A stretch of DNA of 64,000 nt, from NCBI RefSeq assembly GCF_013620795.1, contig NZ_LGLW01000004.1, positions 577,779 to 641,778 on the forward strand. The letters run 5' to 3'. Below, one piece after another: positions 35,052 through 43,455 of this stretch. Position 1 is the first letter of the stretch; every line of letters starts with the position of its first letter. A model generated the notes under the pieces. The model searched no databases and was not told the origin of the DNA. It saw only the letters and a list, made by a program, of their open reading frames with translations. Origin of the DNA: Pseudomonas sp. Q2-TVG4-2. GTDB taxonomy: Bacteria > Pseudomonadota > Gammaproteobacteria > Pseudomonadales > Pseudomonadaceae. Position numbers and translations under genes: made by a program.

Positions 35052-36398
35052 ATGCTACGCACTCCCGTCTGGGCCACTGCCAGCCTTCTGGCTGTTGCCA
35101 TTTCACTCGCTGGTTGCGGTGAAGACAAAGCGCCCGCCGAACAGGCCTCCGCTCCGCAAGCGACGACGCAGAGCGAGCCGGCGGCAGCAAGCGCTCCAGA
35201 AGAGGCCGTCAACAACGAGGCCGCACAGGCCGTGGTCAAGCATTATGCGGACATGGCGCATGCCATCTTCAGCGATGCCCATAGCACCGCGCTGAAGCTC
35301 CAGGAAGCCATCGACGCTCTCCTCGCCAATCCGACCGAGGAAACCCTGCAGGCGGCCAAGGACGCCTGGCTGGCCGCGCGTGTTCCTTACATGCAGAGCG
35401 AAGTGTTCCGCTTCGGCAACCCGGTGGTCGACGACTGGGAAGGTCAGCTCAACGCCTGGCCGCTGGACGAAGGCATGATCGACTACGTCGAGGGTGATTA
35501 TCAGCATGCCCTCGGCAACCCTGGCGCTACCGCTAATATCATCGCCAACAAGGAATTGCAGATTGGCGAGGACAAGGTCGACGTCAGCGAAATCACCGGC
35601 GAGAAGCTGGCCAGCCTGAACGAGCTGGCCGGTTCGGAGGCGAACGTCGCCACCGGGTACCACGCCATCGAGTTCCTGCTCTGGGGGCAGGATCTCAACG
35701 GCACCAATGCTGGCGCGGGCGAGCGTCCCGTCAGTGACTTCATCGAAGGTGAGGGTTGCACCGGCGACAATTGCGACCGTCGCCGTGCTTATCTGAAAGC
35801 CGCCACTGAACTACTGGTCAGTGACCTGGAAGAGATGGTCGGCGAGTGGAAAGCCGGCGTCGCTGACAACTACCGCGCCAGCCTGGAGAGCGAGTCTGCC
35901 GAAAACGGCCTGCGCAAGATGTTCTTCGGCATGGGCAGCCTGTCGCTCGGCGAGTTGGCCGGCGAACGCATGAAGGTCGCTCTGGAAGCCAACTCGCCCG
36001 AAGACGAGCACGATTGCTTCAGCGACAACACGCATAACTCGCACTTCTATAACGCCAAAGGCATCCGTAACGTCTACCTCGGCGAGTATCAGCGCGTGGA
36101 CGGCAGCACGCTCAGCGGCCCAAGCCTGGCATCGCTGGTCGAAGGCACCGATCCGCAACTCAACAACACACTGAAAACTGATCTGGAAACCACCGAAGCC
36201 AAGCTGCAAACACTGGTCACCAGTGCCGAGGGAGGCGAAGCCTTCGATCAGTTGATCGGTCCCGACAACAGTGAGGGTCAGGAAAAGGTCCGTGCCGCGA
36301 TCGCCGCGCTGGTACAACAGACCGCAGCCATCGAGAAAGCCGCTGCCGCGTTGGGCATCAGCGATCTGAACCCGGACACGGCCGATCACCAGTTCTGA
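35052..36398 (+). CDS. Imelysin (peptidase M75-like) lipoprotein, IcmP-like
   Basis: Periplasm-facing lipoprotein of 448 residues with lipobox SLAGC (Cys22). The imelysin signature HxxE is His204-Glu207 in GYHAIEFLLWGQDLNG. P. aeruginosa IcmP and cyanobacterial IrpA belong here. The family is tied to iron and related to EfeO; protease activity is disputed. A Fur-like site upstream, a terminator downstream and a following cytochrome gene support an iron role. The ATG follows AAGGAACCCGCC. Confidence 0.92.
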   Translation: MLRTPVWATASLLAVAISLAGCGEDKAPAEQASAPQATTQSEPAAASAPEEAVNNEAAQAVVKHYADMAHAIFSDAHSTALKLQEAIDALLANPTEETLQAAKDAWLAARVPYMQSEVFRFGNPVVDDWEGQLNAWPLDEGMIDYVEGDYQHALGNPGATANIIANKELQIGEDKVDVSEITGEKLASLNELAGSEANVATGYHAIEFLLWGQDLNGTNAGAGERPVSDFIEGEGCTGDNCDRRRAYLKAATELLVSDLEEMVGEWKAGVADNYRASLESESAENGLRKMFFGMGSLSLGELAGERMKVALEANSPEDEHDCFSDNTHNSHFYNAKGIRNVYLGEYQRVDGSTLSGPSLASLVEGTDPQLNNTLKTDLETTEAKLQTLVTSAEGGEAFDQLIGPDNSEGQEKVRAAIAALVQQTAAIEKAAAALGISDLNPDTADHQF

Positions 36399-36416
36399 TC
36401 TGCGTTCGCGAAGACG

Positions 36417-36448
36417 AGAGAGGGCGGCGCAATGCCGCCCCCTCTTTT
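36417..36448 (+). terminator. Rho-independent terminator of the first imelysin gene
   Basis: GGGCGGC-GCAAT-GCCGCCC with flanking GA/TC pairing is followed by CTCTTTT, about 20 bases after the stop. It separates this gene from the next three. Confidence 0.8.
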
Positions 36449-36501
36449 ACCGCTACAACGCCCGCGTCCAGCATTCGTTCGACCCGCCAAGCATACCCTT
36501 A

Positions 36502-36520
36502 AATGCAAATCCCTCTTATT
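36502..36520. promoter_or_regulatory. Second Fur-box-like site, upstream of DUF1111 gene
   Basis: AATGCAAATCCCTCTTATT matches about 14 of 19 positions of the same Fur-box form and shares its first ten bases with the site at 34961. It lies 56 bases before the cytochrome gene start. Confidence 0.5.
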
Positions 36521-36575
36521 CAAGCTCCATTAGCCTGCTAAGATCACCGCCCTGTTACGGCACTGGTATTACCCG

Positions 36576-37991
36576 ATGCACCCGCTTTTTCGCTCCGCTA
36601 CTGTCTTGCTCCTGGCCTTTGGCCTGGTCGGCTGCGGGGAGCAGACGCCGCACTTCACACAGGCCGAGCCAGGAGAGGCATTTTCCGCAGGCGACGCCAC
36701 GGTGATGAAATTCGATCAGAATGCCTTTTCGATGCCATCGGCCAATCTGTCGCCGGTGCGCCGGTTGGACTTCAGTGTCGGCAACAGCTTTTTTCGTAAT
36801 CCCTGGGTCATTGCCCCCGCCTCCACCACCGCTCGCGACGGGCTTGGGCCGCTGATCAACACCAACGCCTGCCAGAGCTGTCATATCAAGGACGGGCGTG
36901 GTCGTCCGGCACAAGACGAGCGCGGCAATGCCGTATCGATGTTGGTGCGGCTATCGATTCCTGCTGGCGCCGAGCATGCTGAAGTCGTCAGGCAGCGCGG
37001 CATCGCGCCGGAGCCCACTTACGGTGGCCAGTTGCAGGATATGGCGATTCCCGGCGTGGCGCCCGAAGGCAAGGTCCGGCTCAACTATGGCACACGGACC
37101 GAGCGCTTCGCCGACGGTTTTGAAGTCGAGCTGCGAGTCCCACACCTCGACATAACCGAGTTGGGCTACGGCCCGATGCATCCACACACTCAATTCTCCG
37201 TCCGGGTGGCGCCGGCCATGATTGGCCTCGGGTTACTGGAAGCGATTCCAGAATCCGCGCTGCTGGCCAACGCCGATCCGGACGACCGCGATGGCAACGG
37301 TATTTCCGGCCGCCCCAACCGAGTCTTCGACCAAAGCACACGTGAGACGGCGATCGGCCGCTTTGGCTGGAAGGCCGGACAACCGAATCTGAACCAGCAG
37401 AACGCCGACGCCTTCTTCAACGACATGGGCCTTACCACCAGCCTCTTTACAGGCAGCAGCTGCACCGAAAGGCAGCAGGACTGTCGTGCAATGCCCCACG
37501 GCGGCGACCTTGAAGTCAGCGACAACATTCTCGGACTGGTACTGTTCTACACCCGCAACCTTGGCGTACCGGCGCGACGCAACGTCGGCGATCCGCAGGT
37601 GCTTGCAGGCAAGACGCTGTTCCACCGCGCCAGCTGCCAGAGCTGCCATGTGCCGGCATTCACGACGGGCGAGGCCGCAGAGCCGGAACAGGCCAATCAG
37701 ATCATTCGCCCCTATTCTGATCTGCTGCTGCATGACATGGGTGAAGGGCTTGCCGATCACCGCCCCGAGTTCGAGGCCAGCGGCAGCGAGTGGCGTACGC
37801 CACCGCTGTGGGGCATCGGCATGACCGAAACGGTGAGCGGCCATACCCAGTTCCTGCATGACGGACGTGCCCGCAATCTGCTCGAAGCCATACTTTGGCA
37901 CGGCGGGGAAGCGGAACAGGCCAAGCAGTCCGTGCTCGGCTTCGACAGCAACGAGCGCAGCGCCCTGCTGGCCTTTCTCGAATCACTCTAG
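36576..37991 (+). CDS. DUF1111 di-haem thiol-oxidoreductase-like lipoprotein
   Basis: Secreted c-type cytochrome of 471 residues in the COG3488 family. It has a lipoprotein signal (LVGC) and two haem sites, CQSCH near residue 95 and CQSCH near residue 353. Other family segments are GLGPLINTNACQSCH, DGNGISGRPNRV, GRFGWKAGQPN and FLHDGRARNLLEAILWHGGEA. Members regularly neighbour imelysins and are proposed to do redox chemistry during iron handling. It starts a probable operon with the second imelysin (42-base gap) and the DUF1513 gene. Confidence 0.9.
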   Translation: MHPLFRSATVLLLAFGLVGCGEQTPHFTQAEPGEAFSAGDATVMKFDQNAFSMPSANLSPVRRLDFSVGNSFFRNPWVIAPASTTARDGLGPLINTNACQSCHIKDGRGRPAQDERGNAVSMLVRLSIPAGAEHAEVVRQRGIAPEPTYGGQLQDMAIPGVAPEGKVRLNYGTRTERFADGFEVELRVPHLDITELGYGPMHPHTQFSVRVAPAMIGLGLLEAIPESALLANADPDDRDGNGISGRPNRVFDQSTRETAIGRFGWKAGQPNLNQQNADAFFNDMGLTTSLFTGSSCTERQQDCRAMPHGGDLEVSDNILGLVLFYTRNLGVPARRNVGDPQVLAGKTLFHRASCQSCHVPAFTTGEAAEPEQANQIIRPYSDLLLHDMGEGLADHRPEFEASGSEWRTPPLWGIGMTETVSGHTQFLHDGRARNLLEAILWHGGEAEQAKQSVLGFDSNERSALLAFLESL

Positions 37992-38033
37992 CGTCGGAAC
38001 AGCCAGCGCTGTCCGGCCTTGCCGAGGAGCAAT

Positions 38034-39107
38034 ATGTACACCAATCGCTATCTTTCAGCCCTCACCGCCACCGCACTGGGCCTGCTACTCGGTGCCTGCG
38101 CGCCATCCGATCCGCTTGCCGAGACAAGCAAGACGCTGGCCGATGAAGTCCTGCTTCCGACGTACACCCAATGGGCCGAAACCAACCGACGCATGGCCGC
38201 CAGCAGCATCGCGTTCTGCGCCGGCAATGAAGAGCTGGAGAGCGCGCGTGAAGCCTTCTTGCAGGCGCAGTTCGCCTGGGCAGGCCTGCAGCCGTTGTTG
38301 GTCGGCCCGATGGGCGAAGGCAACCGAGCCTGGCAGGTGCAGTTCTGGCCGGACAAGAAAAACCTGGTGGGGCGTCAGGTCACTGCTCTGCTGAAGAACA
38401 AACCCGAGCTGACCCAGGCCGATCTGGAGAACGGTAGTGTCGTTCTACAGGGCCTTTCGGCATATGAATATGTGCTCTACGACAAGGCGGTCGACCTCGG
38501 CGACAGCCAGGCCAAGGCGCGTTACTGCCGACTGCTGGAAGCGATCGGAGAGCACCAACAAAAGCTCGCCGCCAACATGCTGCTGGAGTGGGAAGGCGAA
38601 GACGGCATGGCCGCCCAACTGAGCGAGTTTCCCAACGAACGTTACGCCGACTCGCAGGAAGCGATCGCCGATCTGCTGCGTGTGCAGGTCACCGCACTGG
38701 ATGGCTTGAAGAAAAAGCTCGGCGCTCCGCTGGGCCGCCAGAGCAAGGGCTTCCCGCAGCCCTTCCAAGCCGAGGCTTGGCGCAGCGATGCCACGCTTGG
38801 CAGCATCGATGCAGCCCTCGCGGGTGCTCAAAAGCTCTGGCAAGGCAGTGACGATAATGGCCTCAAGCAGCTGATCCCCGCGGAACAAACCGAGCTGATC
38901 GAGCGCATCGATGTCGCCTATGCCACAACCCGCCAACAGCTGGCCGACATCATGCTGCCTTTCAGCGAACTGATTGCAGATGAAGCAGGACGCGCACGGC
39001 TGAGCGAGCTGTACCAGGAGATCGACGTCCTGCACCGCCTGCACCAGAACGAACTGGCGCGGGCGCTGGGCGTACAGATCGGCTTCAACGCCCACGACGG
39101 AGATTGA
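38034..39107 (+). CDS. Second imelysin-family lipoprotein with altered HxxE motif
   Basis: Lipoprotein of 357 residues with lipobox LLGAC and the family start ADEVLLPTYTQWAETNRRM. Where the first imelysin has GYHAIE, this one has GLSAYEYVLYD, so Ser142 replaces the signature histidine while Glu145 remains. The metal site is therefore probably changed or lost. It lies between the cytochrome and DUF1513 genes; the ATG follows GAGGAGC. It may be a partner subunit rather than a duplicate. Confidence 0.88.
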   Translation: MYTNRYLSALTATALGLLLGACAPSDPLAETSKTLADEVLLPTYTQWAETNRRMAASSIAFCAGNEELESAREAFLQAQFAWAGLQPLLVGPMGEGNRAWQVQFWPDKKNLVGRQVTALLKNKPELTQADLENGSVVLQGLSAYEYVLYDKAVDLGDSQAKARYCRLLEAIGEHQQKLAANMLLEWEGEDGMAAQLSEFPNERYADSQEAIADLLRVQVTALDGLKKKLGAPLGRQSKGFPQPFQAEAWRSDATLGSIDAALAGAQKLWQGSDDNGLKQLIPAEQTELIERIDVAYATTRQQLADIMLPFSELIADEAGRARLSELYQEIDVLHRLHQNELARALGVQIGFNAHDGD

Positions 39108-39109
39108 TC

Positions 39110-40204
39110 ATGAAGCGCCGTGTCTTTCTCGGCCTAGGCAGTGCCCTGGTCGCAGCGACGGCCGTCGGCGGCTGGACGCTTACCCGGAACACCGAGCACC
39201 CCTTGCTGCTTTCCGCGCGCGACGATGCTGATGGTCGTCACTACGCGGTGGGCTACCGGCTCGACGGAACGCGTGTATTCGCCACCCCAGTCAGCGAGCG
39301 CTGCCATGATGTCTATGCCCATCCAAACCTGCCGCTAGCCGTGTTCGTCGGGCGCCGACCGAGCCGTGAGAGCTATCTGATCGACAGCCGTGACGGCACG
39401 TTGCTACAAGTGCTGGCCTCGCCCTCCGATCGACATTTCTATGGCCACGGCGTATTTCACGCCAGCGGCGATTGGTTCTATGCCACCGAGAACGATACTG
39501 CCAATCCCGGCCGCGGCGTGCTTGGTGTCTATCGCGTCGAAGCGCGCCGGATGGTCCGCGCCGAAGAACATTCGACCCATGGCATAGGCCCGCATCAGCT
39601 GCTCTGGATGCCGGATGGCGAGACGTTAGTGGTCGCCAACGGTGGCATCCGCACCGAAGCCGACAGTCGCGAAATGATGAACATCGACGCCATGGAGCCG
39701 AGCCTTGTACTACTGCATCGTGACGGCACGCTGATGAGCAAGGAGCAGCTGCCCGAGCAGATGAACAGCGTGCGTCATCTCGCCGTAGCAGCCGACGGCA
39801 CGGTAGTGTCCGGCCAGCAATACGAAGGCGACCCCATGGACCGCGCACCGCTGCTGGCAATCAAACGTCCCGGCCAACCGTTCCAGGCATTTCCCTTGGG
39901 CGAGGCGCAACGCCAGACCATGAATCAATACACCGCGAGCCTGGCCATACACGACAGCCTGCGTCTGCTGGCAGTAACCGCGCCGCGCGGCAACAAGGTT
40001 TTCTTCTGGGATCTGGACAGCGCCGAACTACGCGATGAAATTCACCTGCCAGACTGCGCCGGTGTCGCTGCGGTCGAACAGGGCTTCGTGGTGAGTTCCG
40101 GTCAGGGACGCTGCAGACTCGTCGATTGCACGGGCGAGCACTTTGTCAGCACTCCGCTGCAGTTGCCGGCTGGGCTCTGGGATAACCATTTGCGACTGGT
40201 CTGA
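39110..40204 (+). CDS. DUF1513 beta-propeller-like exported protein
   Basis: Exported protein of 364 residues beginning MKRRVFLGLGSALVAATAVGGW, a signal resembling a Tat leader with two arginines (RRVFLG). The body has repeated blades such as HDVYAHPNLPLAVFVGRRP, YGHGVFHASGDWFYATEND and GIGPHQLLWMPDGETLVVANGG, consistent with a beta propeller. The ATG is two bases after the imelysin stop, with GGAG upstream, so it is coupled to the iron-linked operon. Biochemical role unknown. Confidence 0.85.
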   Translation: MKRRVFLGLGSALVAATAVGGWTLTRNTEHPLLLSARDDADGRHYAVGYRLDGTRVFATPVSERCHDVYAHPNLPLAVFVGRRPSRESYLIDSRDGTLLQVLASPSDRHFYGHGVFHASGDWFYATENDTANPGRGVLGVYRVEARRMVRAEEHSTHGIGPHQLLWMPDGETLVVANGGIRTEADSREMMNIDAMEPSLVLLHRDGTLMSKEQLPEQMNSVRHLAVAADGTVVSGQQYEGDPMDRAPLLAIKRPGQPFQAFPLGEAQRQTMNQYTASLAIHDSLRLLAVTAPRGNKVFFWDLDSAELRDEIHLPDCAGVAAVEQGFVVSSGQGRCRLVDCTGEHFVSTPLQLPAGLWDNHLRLV

Positions 40205-40242
40205 AAATTTCTCAAGTATCGAATCGGCTCGTCGATAACCGC

Positions 40243-40256
40243 TGACCGATCGGTCA
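40243..40256. promoter_or_regulatory. RutR-like perfect palindrome upstream of second chemoreceptor
   Basis: TGACCGATCGGTCA is a perfect 14-base palindrome matching 10 of 12 defined RutR-core positions. It lies 70 bases upstream of the chemoreceptor start, and CATACT (40277-40282) downstream could be a -10 element. Confidence 0.5.
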
Positions 40257-40325
40257 ATGGCCTGAGCGCTCGGCTCATACTTGCGACGAACGCAAGCGCT
40301 TCCTATTCGATGCGAGGATGCTCTG

Positions 40326-41954
40326 ATGTTTCTGAAAAAATCCCTGCGCGCTCAGCTGTTGGCGCTTATCGGTGGCAGCCTGCTACTGATGCTGACAATC
40401 GCCCTCGCCAGCTTTTCCTTTTTGTCCGATGACATCTCCGCTTACCAGAAATTGCTGAAAGGGCCCATCGAAGCGTCGCGCCTGATCGACGAAACCAACC
40501 TGGAATTCAAGGTACAGGTGCAGGAGTGGAAAAACGTCCTGTTGCGTGGCAAGAACCCCGACAACCTTGCTAAATATTGGGGAAGCTTTGAGACCCAGGA
40601 GAACAAAGTGCAGGATCTGCTTGGCACTCTGGTGCAGCAGCTAAGCAATCGGGACACCGCCCTTGCCAACCGGGTCCAGGGTTTACGCGAAGAACATCGC
40701 AGTCTCGGCGTCGCCTATCGCGCCGGTCGTGATGTGTACATTGCTGCTGGCTATGACCCGTTCGCGGGGGACGCTGCGGTCAAGGGCATCGACCGCGCCA
40801 CCAGCGATCAGCTCAGCGCGCTGGTCGCCGAGCTGCGTGAGTCAGCGCTGCGTAGCTCCGATGAGATCAGCTCCGCCGCCGACAGGGCCATCGCCACTGG
40901 CGCGCTGATCATGCTTGCTGCCGGCGCGCTGATTGCGCTGATCAGCCTGTGGCTGGTCAACCGCAACCTGATCGACCCGATCCGCCAGCTGATCGATCAT
41001 ATCGCCAAGCTCAGTCAGGGTAATTTCAGCGAACGCGTCGATACGTCTCGTGCCGACGAACTAGGGCGTCTCGCAGTGGCCGCAAATATCTTGCGCGACT
41101 TCCTTGCGGACACCTTTACCCGCCTGCAACGCAGCACCTCGGACCTGGACAGCGCCAGCGGCGAGCTGAACGCCATCGCCATGCTGATGGGCCAGGGTGC
41201 TCGTGAACAGTTCTCGCGCACCGATCAAGTCGCGACCGCCATGCACGAGATGTCCGCCACATCTCAGGAAGTGGCCCGCCACGCAGCCGACGCCGCGCGC
41301 GCCGCAGATGCGGCCGATCAGTCGGCGCAGCAAGGCGAGAGCATGATGCGCTCGACGATCCACACGATCACTCAGATGCGCGGTGAGATCAGCAACACCG
41401 CTGAGGTCATTCGCCGCCTGGAGGCCGACAGCGGACGCATCGGCAAGGTCCTGGAGGTCATTCGCGGCATTGCCGACCAGACCAACCTACTGGCGCTGAA
41501 CGCGGCCATCGAAGCCGCTCGCGCCGGCGATGCGGGCCGCGGTTTTGCGGTCGTTGCCGATGAGGTGCGCACGCTGGCCAGGCGCACTGCGGATTCGACT
41601 GCCGAGATTCATCAAATCATCGATACCGTGCAGACCGGGGCGGTGGATGCGGTGCGTGCAATCGAGGGCGGTCAGTCTCGCAGCGACGAGGGCGTGGAGC
41701 AGGTGACGGAAGCGGGCAGCATGCTGCAGCGCATCACCCAGGAGGTCGAAGCGATCCGCGACATGAATCGGCAGATCGCCACTGCGGCCGAGGAGCAGAC
41801 TTCCGTTGCGGAAGATATCTCGCGCAACCTGACCGAGATTACCGCCATCGCCACGACCAACCAGGAAAATGTCGAGCGCACCGAGAAAGCCAGCCAAAAC
41901 CTGCATGGGTTGTCGGCCCAGCTCAGCGAAGTGACGCACCGCCTCGCAGGCTGA
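40326..41954 (+). CDS. Methyl-accepting chemotaxis protein, helical-bundle sensor
   Basis: Chemoreceptor of 542 residues. A first membrane helix (about 12-33) precedes a periplasmic helical region of about 150 residues without Cache motifs, typical of four-helix-bundle sensors. A second helix (about 195-217), HAMP domain and signalling domain follow, with [24 protein letters not shown] at the tip. No CheR-binding pentapeptide is seen. The ATG follows GCGAGGATGCTCTG. The ligand is unknown; an upstream RutR-like palindrome makes a pyrimidine or purine link possible. Confidence 0.92.
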   Translation: MFLKKSLRAQLLALIGGSLLLMLTIALASFSFLSDDISAYQKLLKGPIEASRLIDETNLEFKVQVQEWKNVLLRGKNPDNLAKYWGSFETQENKVQDLLGTLVQQLSNRDTALANRVQGLREEHRSLGVAYRAGRDVYIAAGYDPFAGDAAVKGIDRATSDQLSALVAELRESALRSSDEISSAADRAIATGALIMLAAGALIALISLWLVNRNLIDPIRQLIDHIAKLSQGNFSERVDTSRADELGRLAVAANILRDFLADTFTRLQRSTSDLDSASGELNAIAMLMGQGAREQFSRTDQVATAMHEMSATSQEVARHAADAARAADAADQSAQQGESMMRSTIHTITQMRGEISNTAEVIRRLEADSGRIGKVLEVIRGIADQTNLLALNAAIEAARAGDAGRGFAVVADEVRTLARRTADSTAEIHQIIDTVQTGAVDAVRAIEGGQSRSDEGVEQVTEAGSMLQRITQEVEAIRDMNRQIATAAEEQTSVAEDISRNLTEITAIATTNQENVERTEKASQNLHGLSAQLSEVTHRLAG

Positions 41955-42260
41955 CATAGTATTCCGCCGCAACGGCTGCTCCGACGGTGGGGCCGTTGAA
42001 AGGCAAGCACTGCTGCGCATTGCCTTGGCGGGCTCTACCTCGCCGTTAGCCGCCCTGCGAAGCACGTCAAAGACTCCTCTACCTATCCCTTTACATACGC
42101 CAGGTTCGGAGCTACTTTCGCTGCTTCCCGGCCGTTCTGGTCGGAACAACCATAGGCCGAGGCCCCATCAGGTCGCTACTCGGTCGCTCGTTCACCTGAA
42201 CGGCTGCCTCATTTCATGGCAGTAGCCAGCCGGCTCATCCCTATCCAAGGAATACGGAAG
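41955..42260. other. Intergenic stretch before RND efflux genes
   Basis: This 306-base gap contains no gene I can support. An imperfect hairpin GGCAAGCACTGCTGCGCATTGCC lies near 42003-42025, without a T tail. The ribosome-binding site AAGGAAT precedes the mexV-like start. I see no operator-like palindrome and no local regulator gene. Confidence 0.5.
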
Positions 42261-43427
42261 ATGTTGCGCCGCATGCTGCTCATGCTGGGCGCGGTGATCG
42301 TCGTGGTATTGATCCTCGCCGCCCTTAAGTTCAACTCGATTTATTCACAGATCCAGCAATTCAAGGCACCGCAACCGCCGATAGGTGTCGAGGTGACCGA
42401 GTCCAGTCGTCAGCCTTGGCAGAGCCGGCTCCCGGCTATCGGCACGCTCACGGCATCCCAGGGCATTGATCTGTCCGTGGAGATCGCTGGCATCATCAGC
42501 AATGTGCAGTTCCGCTCGGGCGAGAAGATCCGCGAGGGCCAACCGGTCGTTCTGCTCGACAGCGAGATCGAACAGGCGAGCCTGGCAGCGGCTCAGGCCG
42601 ACTTGCATCTGGCCAAGGTGGAGTTCGAGCGGGCACGCAGTCTAGTCGACCGCCAGGCAATCTCGCGCAGCGAGTTCGATCGGCTCAATGCCGAATCGCA
42701 GAAAGCCGCCGCCACCGTCGCGCAGTTGAAGGCCAGCCTGGCAAAGAAGCGCATCCTCGCGCCCTTCTCCGGAACCATCGGCATCAACCAGGTGGACATT
42801 GGTGACTTCGTTGCCGCCGGCACGCCTATCGCGACGCTGCAGAACCTGTCGACCCTATTCGTTGACTTCTACCTGGCCGAACAGCAGGTGCCCTTGCTCG
42901 CCATCGGGCAGTCCGTGCGAGTCCGGGTAGCTGCGTTTCCCGATGAGCATTTCGAAGGCCGGATCGTCGCGCTGAACCCCAAGGTGGAAACTACCACCCG
43001 TAACGTGCAGGTCCGCGCAGAGCTGGCCAACCCCGGCGAGCGCCTGCTGCCCGGCATGTTCGCCGACCTGCAGGTGCTGTTGCCCAGTGAGGAGCCGCGG
43101 GTCGTAGTACCGGAAACTGCGATTACCTACACGCTTTATGGCAATTCGGTGCTCGTGGTGAAGGAAGGGCAAGCACCCGAACCCGAGGAAGGCACCGAGC
43201 AAGACACCGAAGCCTCTGGGCGAAACGAACCCTATCTGGTCGTGGAGCGGCGTTTCGTCGAGACCGGCGAGCGTCGCGACGGTCAGGTGGTGATCCTCGA
43301 AGGACTCGAAGCTGGCGAGCAGGTGGTGATCGCCGGCCAGCTAAAGCTGGACACCGGTGCCCACGTCGCCATCGCCGAGAAGCGCACGCTCGAGCTCGAT
43401 ACAGACAACGGATCCGGCGCCCGCTGA
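42261..43427 (+). CDS. mexV: RND efflux periplasmic adaptor, MexV-like
   Basis: Membrane fusion protein of 388 residues anchored by an N-terminal helix (about 5-24). The lipoyl half-motifs are SVEIAGIISNVQFRSGEKI and LAPFSGTIGINQVDIGDFV, around a helical hairpin at about 95-160. The barrel includes LLPGMFADLQVLLP. An unusual acidic insert, EPEEGTEQDTEASG, lies near residue 310. The gene is 28 bases before the pump. Similarity and synteny with the P. aeruginosa iron/groEL region suggest MexV, but this was not searched. Confidence 0.88.
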   Translation: MLRRMLLMLGAVIVVVLILAALKFNSIYSQIQQFKAPQPPIGVEVTESSRQPWQSRLPAIGTLTASQGIDLSVEIAGIISNVQFRSGEKIREGQPVVLLDSEIEQASLAAAQADLHLAKVEFERARSLVDRQAISRSEFDRLNAESQKAAATVAQLKASLAKKRILAPFSGTIGINQVDIGDFVAAGTPIATLQNLSTLFVDFYLAEQQVPLLAIGQSVRVRVAAFPDEHFEGRIVALNPKVETTTRNVQVRAELANPGERLLPGMFADLQVLLPSEEPRVVVPETAITYTLYGNSVLVVKEGQAPEPEEGTEQDTEASGRNEPYLVVERRFVETGERRDGQVVILEGLEAGEQVVIAGQLKLDTGAHVAIAEKRTLELDTDNGSGAR

Positions 43428-43455
43428 GGCGCCGACCACAGGGACATAAATCGCT

